Shown here: piece after piece, positions 58,136 through 64,000 of the stretch
Layout of the letters: each line of letters begins with the position of its first letter
Position numbering within the stretch: the stretch's first letter is position 1
Assembly (NCBI GenBank): GCA_030052745.1
Contig: JANBVO010000001.1
Coordinates: 1,674,001 to 1,738,000, forward strand
DNA length: 64,000 bases
Origin: Pleurostoma richardsiae
Lineage: Eukaryota; Ascomycota; Sordariomycetes; Calosphaeriales; Pleurostomataceae
Direction of reading: 5' to 3'
Made by a program: the position numbers and the translations under genes
The notes under the pieces: model-generated
Seen by the model: the letters and a program-made list of their open reading frames with translations, nothing else
Told to the model about the DNA's origin: nothing
The model's database searches: none

Positions 58136-58360
58136 AGACACGGAGTCGGCTTGAGCAGGGGATGGGAGTAGCTCTGTTGATTCACAATGCATGGCTGGCC
58201 ATTGTTAGAAGGCGTACTTGATTGTGCCTACTGATATCCTTACCACCTCCTCCAAGGGGTATCGTTATGGAATTGCTGCAATAATGTACATTGAGAGCCT
58301 TGGATTGCTCAAGAGGAAGAGGTCAGGCTTTTTTTGAACACCTTGCGAATGTGACCCGGA

Positions 58361-59521
58361 CTACGTCGTATCCATCGCGTCCCCAAGAATGATCCGCGGT
58401 GTGCCCTCTGTCTGGGTACCCTCCATAGGTGTGTCACTTGGCCGGGCTGCATCGTTCATCTCAACATCGCCGCCCTGCTCCGCCTCACCGCTCTCGGCAG
58501 CATCACCCCTAGAGGGGGAGTGATCTCGACTCGGTCCCGAGTTTCCCTCCTGTGAGAAGCTTTCACCATTGTCTCCCGGCGGCTTCAACTCGCCATGACC
58601 ACCCGGCGGAGGGCTATCCCGCATCGGCGTTCTTCCACCCGTAGAGACAGCCTTCGGTGTTCCAGCAGTATTCTCATGGTTCTCGGGCCGGAGCGCAGAC
58701 ACGGGGCCACTGTCGGGGCGTGGCGTGGCATTACCACTAGCAATACCCGGCCGCGGCGTCTGATGGCTCGACTCGGCATCGCCCTCGCCTCCACCCTCCC
58801 CGCCGCCCTCCTCTCCGTCCATGCCCTCGCGCCGCTCGACCTCCTCCTTCTCGTCGCGGATCAGCCGGCGCAGGCGCATGCTCTCGTCCATGATGCGCTC
58901 GAACTGGTCCCTGCGCTCGCGCCACGTCGCGGCGTACGTCTCGCTCTCAGCCTCCAGCTGCCGGCACTCGTCCTCGAGCTTGACCAGGTTGGCCTCCTGC
59001 TCGGAGCGAGCGCGCAGCAGCTTGTTGCTGGTGATGCGGGCGGCCAGCTCGTCGAAGCGCTTGCGCTGGGCGAGGGTCGCGCGCGCCCGGTCGAGCTGCG
59101 CACGCAGCTGGGTGGTGTTGTCCCGCACGCCCTGGCACGTCTGCAGGATCGAGACGCGCTCCGCCGCGTACCGCTCGCGCTGCTTCTCGTTGGCGGAGAG
59201 CAGGAACTGGAGGCGCGCGATCGTGCCGTCGAAGGCGGCGAAGTCGAAGGTGATGTCCTCCTTTAGCTGCTCAAAGTCGAGGTCTAGATCTTTCGCGGTT
59301 CCGTTTGTCGCTGCCGGCGGCTTCGTGTCGGCCTGGCCATCTTGCTCTCCATTTGGCTCGGGCGGGGGTGTCAGCACCTGGCGGACCTGGGAATTCGCAG
59401 CCGCGTTGATGGCGACAAGGCGTTTCGTGATGCGCTTGAAAGGTTTCTCCTCTATGCTGAAGAGCCGGGACTTATGCAGCTGGTTCTCATCCTCAGGGTC
59501 CAAAAGCTGCCAGCTGGCCAT
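58361..59521 (-). CDS. THO complex subunit 7
   Basis: Component of THO/TREX, which couples transcription elongation to mRNP assembly and export. A single exon of 386 aa from MASWQLLDPEDENQLHKSRL. Residues 12-230 contain the THOC7 domain: RLFSIEEKPFKRITKRL, FEQLKEDITFDFAAFDGTIARLQFLLSANEKQRERY, and long coiled coils (LRAQLDRARATLAQRKRFDELAARI, NLVKLEDECRQLEAESETY). The C-terminal 130 residues are disordered, with Gly/Glu and Pro/Ser-rich repeats. A Met six codons upstream is not present as ATG, so 59521 is the start. Divergent from elongin A, another transcription factor, across 806 bp. Confidence 0.9.
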   Translation of the reverse strand: MASWQLLDPEDENQLHKSRLFSIEEKPFKRITKRLVAINAAANSQVRQVLTPPPEPNGEQDGQADTKPPAATNGTAKDLDLDFEQLKEDITFDFAAFDGTIARLQFLLSANEKQRERYAAERVSILQTCQGVRDNTTQLRAQLDRARATLAQRKRFDELAARITSNKLLRARSEQEANLVKLEDECRQLEAESETYAATWRERRDQFERIMDESMRLRRLIRDEKEEVERREGMDGEEGGGEGGGEGDAESSHQTPRPGIASGNATPRPDSGPVSALRPENHENTAGTPKAVSTGGRTPMRDSPPPGGHGELKPPGDNGESFSQEGNSGPSRDHSPSRGDAAESGEAEQGGDVEMNDAARPSDTPMEGTQTEGTPRIILGDAMDTT

Positions 59522-60327
59522 CTTGACGTTTGTAGGCACAGCCGAGACGACTATCGGAGAAAGGGGAAATAGGTTCGAGGGTTTTGTCCTTAGCTTTCAG
59601 TTCTCCGGAGAAAGCGGTAGGTTTGTCGCCGGACAGAGAAAAGATGGAGCTGGGAATAGCTAGGTAGGTACTGTAGTGAAGTTTGGCGGGTGAGGCTGAA
59701 AATTTAGTGGCTGGCAATCGGTAAGGCTGACCTCAACGAAGGAGGAGAGTGTGGCATTAGTGGAGGCTGGGCTCGGCTTGCGGGTGTGGCTTCAAGTTGA
59801 CGGACTTACCTCACTCCCATCTAGCCTCATTGTTACCACTGTTGAACCAAACGAAACTCAGTAATTTCGTCGATTCTTCCATTGTCCTGGACACTATTGA
59901 GGAGACACGCCTATATATATTGATCTATTGTTCTTTGTCAAAATCGCAATCTCATCCACAACCCCCGCCAACCCCTTTGAAACTTCGGCCGCTCTATTGT
60001 CTACGAATGAATGAGTGGATGAATGGATGCCTCGAAGACAATAAGACTTCCGCCATAATACCTACTCCACACTTCACTCGAGAGCATCTACTACAAAAGG
60101 GGCCTTGACTGGACTCTTTAACAAAGATCTCCCACGCCTATCTCCGAGTCTTCTACTCATTACACTCGGATATCCTCCTCACTACATGCCGTTTCTCATA
60201 ACCAACATCTCTCCAAGAAACGTCACTTGACTCTGCTCTAACCGAGTCCTTGAATTACATACCGTTCATCGACTGCATCAGCAATCATACGCGCTCCTAT
60301 ATCTTCCACATACTCCAGCCGTTCAAG
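59522..60327. other. Divergent promoter, THOC7 and elongin A
   Basis: About 800 bp with a TAGGTAGGTAC element at 59661-59671. The part nearest the elongin A ATG is pyrimidine-rich. No gene. Confidence 0.5.
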
Positions 60328-61689
60328 ATGCCTCCCAGATCTCTAGTTGAGATGTGCACGGCTGTGTGCTACCACAACCTCGCACACATCACGGACATCG
60401 GCGACATGTCCTACGAGCTGATGCGTCCCATCCTCATGAAGATCGAGACCGCCGACCAACTCCGGCTTCTGGAGCAGAACAGCCCCCACATCCAGGGCGA
60501 GGACGCCGAGGTCTGGAAGAAGCTCATCGCGAAGGACTTCTCCATCGACGCCAAGAAGAAGAACTACGTCCCGAGGAACCCCAAGTCATGGTACCGCGTG
60601 TACGCCCGGTACCAGAAGGAGGAGCGGGAGGCCATGGCCATCGCCGAGAAGCAGCTTATGGAGAGCTTCGCCGGCATCAAGAAGGAGAAGGAGAAGCACA
60701 TCAGCAAGATCGTCGACCCGCGCCTCCTGTCCAACGTCGCCAACCAGCCCGGCAAGCGTCGACGCGGCGGAGCCTCGGGCTCCAGCCGCCTCGGCTTCGG
60801 CGGCGGGAAGCGCACCAACGGGAACGACGGGAAGAGCGTCATGAGCAAGGTCAGGCGCGAGGTCAGCGAGATCGCCAACCGGCTCCATCTGTCCACGCCC
60901 ACCGGCCAGCTGTCCGCCCGCCCGGGCCAGATCAAGAAGGCGCCGGAGGCGATGATCAACGATCACAGGATCGCGGCGCAGCCGGCCATCCGTATTCATG
61001 TGCCGACTAAGAAGCGGCCGCGGGAGGACGACGGTCTCGCCGAGAGAGAAGCCCGCCTCAGGGCGGCGAAAAAGCAGAAGAGACCCGAGCCAGTCGAGGT
61101 CGGCGACGACGATCTCTTTGGCGAGGACGAGTCAGCAGGGAGCATAGCATCCCCAAGGGGGGCCTCTCCCTCTCCTCCGCCGACCAGCCCGGGGCGAGTT
61201 GCTGCTGCTCCACCGAGGCGGCCCAGTTCACCGACCGGCCGGAAGGCAATGGGAATGGGCATGTTGCTGAGCCGTCGACCCGGTTCTCCAGCAAAGATCC
61301 GCGTCGTGGCCGATCCAGCCCATACGCCGAAGTCCACGGCTGAATCGCCAGGCGCGAAGGCTGCCTCGCGGCAGCCGACCCAGACGCCGAAGATAACCGA
61401 GGCGCCGAAGCCCAGAGCCGCATCTATAGGTTCGAAGACTGCCGAGAGGCGACCCGTCTACGACCCGCCGGTCAAGTACGCCACTGTGGCTAGAAGCCGC
61501 AGTCCCACGCCGGTCAGCATCCGGGCGCCGGGGAAGTCGAGCCCGTCTCCTCCTCGCGAGAGCGGTTCGCCCCGCTCGCCGACCCTGCCCGCGGGCTCCC
61601 CGAAGGAGGCTCCGGTGGTTCCTCTTCGGAAGAAGAAGACGGTCGACGTCTTCATGCGACCGAAGAAGCCAGCGGCGCCCCGTCGTTAG
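60328..61689 (+). CDS. Elongin-A family protein
   Basis: A single exon of 453 aa. The N-terminal 110 residues form the elongin A domain: SLVEMCTAVCYHNLAHITDIGDMSYELMRPILMKI, which contains a BC-box-like L-x3-C followed by an F-box-like helix, then LRLLEQNSPHIQGEDAEVWKKLIAKDF and the PKSWYRVYARYQKEE block. The remainder is basic and disordered (GKRRRGGAS, TKKRPRED) with many SP/TP motifs and no further domain. Elongin A binds elongin C and either stimulates RNA polymerase II elongation or serves a ubiquitin ligase for stalled polymerase. The start at 60328 is chosen because the family begins right at this point; the frame is open further upstream. Confidence 0.92.
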   Translation: MPPRSLVEMCTAVCYHNLAHITDIGDMSYELMRPILMKIETADQLRLLEQNSPHIQGEDAEVWKKLIAKDFSIDAKKKNYVPRNPKSWYRVYARYQKEEREAMAIAEKQLMESFAGIKKEKEKHISKIVDPRLLSNVANQPGKRRRGGASGSSRLGFGGGKRTNGNDGKSVMSKVRREVSEIANRLHLSTPTGQLSARPGQIKKAPEAMINDHRIAAQPAIRIHVPTKKRPREDDGLAEREARLRAAKKQKRPEPVEVGDDDLFGEDESAGSIASPRGASPSPPPTSPGRVAAAPPRRPSSPTGRKAMGMGMLLSRRPGSPAKIRVVADPAHTPKSTAESPGAKAASRQPTQTPKITEAPKPRAASIGSKTAERRPVYDPPVKYATVARSRSPTPVSIRAPGKSSPSPPRESGSPRSPTLPAGSPKEAPVVPLRKKKTVDVFMRPKKPAAPRR

Positions 61690-62263
61690 GGCTGCCTGTG
61701 AAGAAGGCTGGGCGGGTTTTGCTTTGTTTGGCATTGGGGGAGTCCTGGACCGGTTGATACCCCTTCTTACGTGCCCGTATCTGACGCGAACTGGATGGCG
61801 ACGGCATAGAACAGCGATATATAATGAAGTGCTTTTCATCACGACCTCTGACCTCATCGTTCTGTGCTTGTTCCTTGTTTGTTAGGTTCGATTTTGTAGA
61901 GGTATGCCTTCGACACGAGGAGAGGGACACGAAAGGGAAACATGATGTAGTCGAGAAGTTCAATAAATCAGCGAGATGATGTCTGAATGGACAGATGGGG
62001 GCACTGAGACCCCAGAGCCCGATATCTACAGCCAGAATGGCGGACCCCTGCTTCCGTTAACGCCAAAGCGAAGATGCTCGTCAAGAGAAAGCTCTAGGGC
62101 ATTCAGCGATCTCCCAGTAGACCCCCACAAACTGCAGCTGGCTCCAGTCCACCACCATCTATGCTCCATCCGGAGTGCCGCACGTCTCTTGTGCAACCGC
62201 CACCACTCCATATCACCCGCTGGCCGGGAGGTTCTTGGCCATGGGTGGTTTCGTTTCCTGATC
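61690..62263. other. Convergent region, elongin A and NEDD8
   Basis: 574 bp of 3' flanks of two converging genes. No feature recognised. Confidence 0.5.
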
Positions 62264-62787
62264 TCAGTAGACGACGAAGCTCTTTCCTCCTCTAAGGGCA
62301 AGTACTAGATGCAGCGTCGCGCCTCCCTCGAGCGCGTAATCCGCGGCTGTCTTGTCGTCGACCCTGTTGGCGTTCGCCATCTGATGTCAGTCCAGTTCAT
62401 GCAACGGGCGCTTGCTCGGAGTATCCCGCGGGGAGGGGGGGTGTAACGAGCTGCTCATACATCTGCTTTCCTCCATAGATCAGGCGTTGCTGGACGGGTG
62501 GGATTCCCTCCTTCTCCTCGACCTTCTCTTTGATCTGAGATACCTGGCACGCGACACTCAAGTCAGCTGGTGATCGCGCCTTCTCTCCTCCCGGTAAGGC
62601 ATGGTGCAGCTGGTGCAGCGATCCGGTCTCCTGTGGAGTTGTCGCACCTTGTAGTCGCTCTCGATGTCGAGCTCAATCTCCTTGCCCGTCAATGTTCGGA
62701 CCCTGTTACTCTAGGGTTAGTCTTGCTGTTCTCATGGCGATGTATCTACTTTGTGACTGAGGCAAAGCGGACTGACTTGATCAACAT
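62264..62787 (-). CDS. RUB1: NEDD8 (Rub1) ubiquitin-like modifier
   Basis: Modifier conjugated to cullins to activate SCF-type ubiquitin ligases. Four exons, 62787-62777 (11 nt only), 62702-62648, 62543-62461 and 62363-62264, give an 82-aa precursor. The product reads [18 protein letters not shown], then [42 protein letters not shown] and [10 protein letters not shown]. Ala72 in LALRGG is the residue that separates NEDD8 from ubiquitin (Arg72). The six residues after Gly76 (KSFVVY) form the propeptide removed before conjugation. Introns are GT-AG and the split codons K4 and M50 are restored. The last intron ends at CCAACAG (62364). An earlier in-frame-looking ATGGCG at its end belongs to the intron. 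Confidence 0.96.
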
Positions 62788-63290
62788 CTTGAAGACGGCG
62801 CTGGCGCGACTTTGAAAAGATGAGAAAGGCGAGATGGACCGATGTCTTGAGGGTTAAGGTGTTCCCTGGAGGAAGCCTGTTGCGCAAGAGGGCCCTGTGG
62901 AGAGTGTCGGGCTTCTGCCTTCTGCAAGGACGAAGACGGGTTTGTAAGAGCAGGAATGGCGTCTCGAGAGCGAGCTTGCAGGTATTCAGGTGTTTAGCTG
63001 ACTGCGGGGTCCCTCCTAAGGATGGATGGTGGGGCAATGTCGGTGACGGCAGCAGCTGCCAGCTGGAGAGTTGCGGGACGGAAGGGCCGTTCCAGTGCAA
63101 AAGCGCTGTCCGTTAATAAGGAAGGACCAGAAGTCAAGAGCGCCCAGCACTTTGCCAAGATGCCACAATCACCAACAGCACATTGATATGCCTTGGAGAC
63201 AAATTCCAAGCCATGATGGAGGATCGGGAAGGAAAGCCTGATTCCTATTACACAAACAAGCAAAAAAGAAAAAAGTCCAAAAAACTATTT
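62788..63290. other. NEDD8 upstream region and tRNA 3' flank
   Basis: About 500 bp. The part next to the tRNA carries A-runs on the plus strand (T-runs on the minus strand), which serve as pol III terminators. No further gene. Confidence 0.5.
63270..63288 (-). terminator. RNA polymerase III terminator of the tRNA-Gly gene
   Basis: Two T-runs of six on the minus strand immediately after the tRNA 3' end, the usual pol III stop signal. Confidence 0.75.
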
Positions 63291-63361
63291 GCGATCATCG
63301 GGAGTCGAACCCGACCCTGCTGCTTGGAAGGCAGCAATACTAACCGCTATACTATGACCGC
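63291..63361 (-). tRNA. tRNA-Gly (anticodon TCC)
   Basis: The minus strand folds as a 71-nt intronless tRNA. The acceptor stem GCGGTCA pairs with TGATCGC (one G-T). The D arm is TAGTATAGCGGTTAGTAT. The anticodon stem GCTGC/GCAGC bounds the 7-nt loop CTTCCAA, with TCC at positions 34-36 reading GGA. The T arm is CGGG-TTCGACT-CCCG. Both A-box (TAGCGGTTAGTA) and B-box (GGTTCGACTCC) promoters are present. T-runs follow the 3' end. Confidence 0.95.
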
Positions 63362-63812
63362 TGAACCAATCATCTTGGATGTTTTCTCGGCTTGGGTATT
63401 CTTTTTATAAAGCGCGAACAATCACCGAGAAAACTTGGTGAACTGACCAGTTTCTCACCAAATTTCTCCGCTAGGAAAGCGATCAAATACAGCCACGGCT
63501 CTCAGGGCGATTGCATACTGATTGAATAACAGCGAGAGACATTACTCCCAATTTCGTTTGTACCTTGCCTGAGAGCTATTCCAATCGCTGGACGTTTGTC
63601 ATGACGTGACGTACGAAGCTCATACTCCCTCATGTTAGCAGGCCCAGGTATTTCGGTCTTAGGTAGTACATCGAAGCGGTCTGGATATAATGTTTGTCCA
63701 TTCCATGCCGGCCTAACTGGCTGGTCCGAAGAGTGATGTTTGTTTTACACTGGAGATCCCGCTTCCGTTCCTAAACATACAGTGGAGATTTGAACCATTC
63801 CCCGGCTCCCAA
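63362..63812. other. Intergenic region between the tRNA and prohibitin-2 genes
   Basis: About 450 bp, comprising upstream flank of the tRNA and the 3' flank of the prohibitin gene. It includes a CTTAGGTAG element near 63658-63666. No gene. Confidence 0.5.
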
Positions 63813-64000
63813 TCATTTCTTGCTCTCATCGTTGTTCTTCTCAAAGACATTCAAGCCGAGGCCCTCTGCGTCGAGAAGGAGGCGGTTCTTGCCCCCGGCC
63901 TCCTGCAGCACCTGCGCAATCGCCCGCGCGTTCTCCAGCTTCTTCAGCTCGACGTACGCCTTGCTCTTCTTGATGGCCTCGCCGATCAGCTCCGCCGATC
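63813..64000 (-). CDS. PHB2: Prohibitin-2, C-terminal fragment (cut by window edge)
   Basis: The last 61 residues of a protein whose start lies beyond the window. They read SAELIGEAIKKSKAYVELKK, then LENARAIAQVLQEAGG and LLLDAEGLGLNVFEKN before the stop. The AIKKS-x-x-YVEL-[KR]-x-[IL]-E-x-A-R-x-IA block is the C-terminal coiled coil of prohibitins. The AEGLGLNVF tail is that of filamentous-fungal PHB2 rather than PHB1. Prohibitins form ring complexes in the mitochondrial inner membrane that act as scaffolds for proteases and cristae. The fragment is incomplete only because the sequence ends. Confidence 0.92.
   Translation of the reverse strand, partial: SAELIGEAIKKSKAYVELKKLENARAIAQVLQEAGGKNRLLLDAEGLGLNVFEKNNDESKK

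Noticed and set aside
60354-61010. Second plus-strand frame of 218 codons overlapping elongin A
   Set aside because: A frame-shifted shadow rich in Arg, His and Gln; elongin A explains the DNA.
62371-62378. ATGGCGAA at the end of the NEDD8 third intron read as coding
   Set aside because: Using it needs a non-GT-AG junction and adds residues absent from NEDD8; the CCAACAG acceptor gives the exact family sequence.

Overview
The window is nuclear DNA of a filamentous ascomycete, most likely a Sordariomycete. Genes carry several short (50-90 nt) GT-AG introns, are GC-rich, and sit 0.3-3 kb apart on both strands with no operons. Fungus-specific families (BAH-PHD Polycomb reader, fungal NACHT NLR, LRR-containing adenylate cyclase, DUF3602/Par32, ATG22) fix the group; the species cannot be named from sequence alone. 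Exon boundaries were derived by hand from splice sites and reading phase.

Layout. 1.9-8.8 kb: mitochondrial phosphate carrier (-), CBS-domain protein (+), an unassigned conserved fungal protein (-), an atypical extended SDR (-). 8.8-14.7 kb: gene-poor, with a possible 80-aa gene and F-actin capping protein beta (-). 14.7-19.3 kb: an accessory-looking island with a six-exon NACHT NLR-like gene (+) facing a decayed relic of a second fungal protein family (-). 20.3-22.8 kb: Par32/DUF3602 protein (+) and a secreted GH10 xylanase (-). 25-30 kb: ATG22 (+, with a probable 6-nt microexon) and an EPR-1-like BAH-PHD protein (+). 31.8-38.6 kb: adenylate cyclase (-), the largest gene. 41-46.7 kb: RTC4-like protein (-), dynamitin (-), molybdopterin synthase small subunit (+), a PSI-domain membrane protein (-). 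47-53.3 kb: COG4 (-, with a GC-AG intron) and the Golgi Ca/Mn pump PMR1 (-). 54.9-62.8 kb: cohesin RAD21 (+), tubulin cofactor A (+), THOC7 (-), elongin A (+), NEDD8 (-). 63.3 kb: tRNA-Gly(TCC) (-). The right edge cuts the 3' exon of a prohibitin-2 gene (-).

Most genes are single-copy housekeeping functions, with no metabolic cluster and no intact transposon seen. The least ordinary parts are the NLR plus relic island, the split PHD finger of the BAH-PHD protein, unusual splicing (microexon, GC donor, 11-nt first exon), and a family of short TACCTAAGGTA-type palindromes scattered through intergenic DNA.
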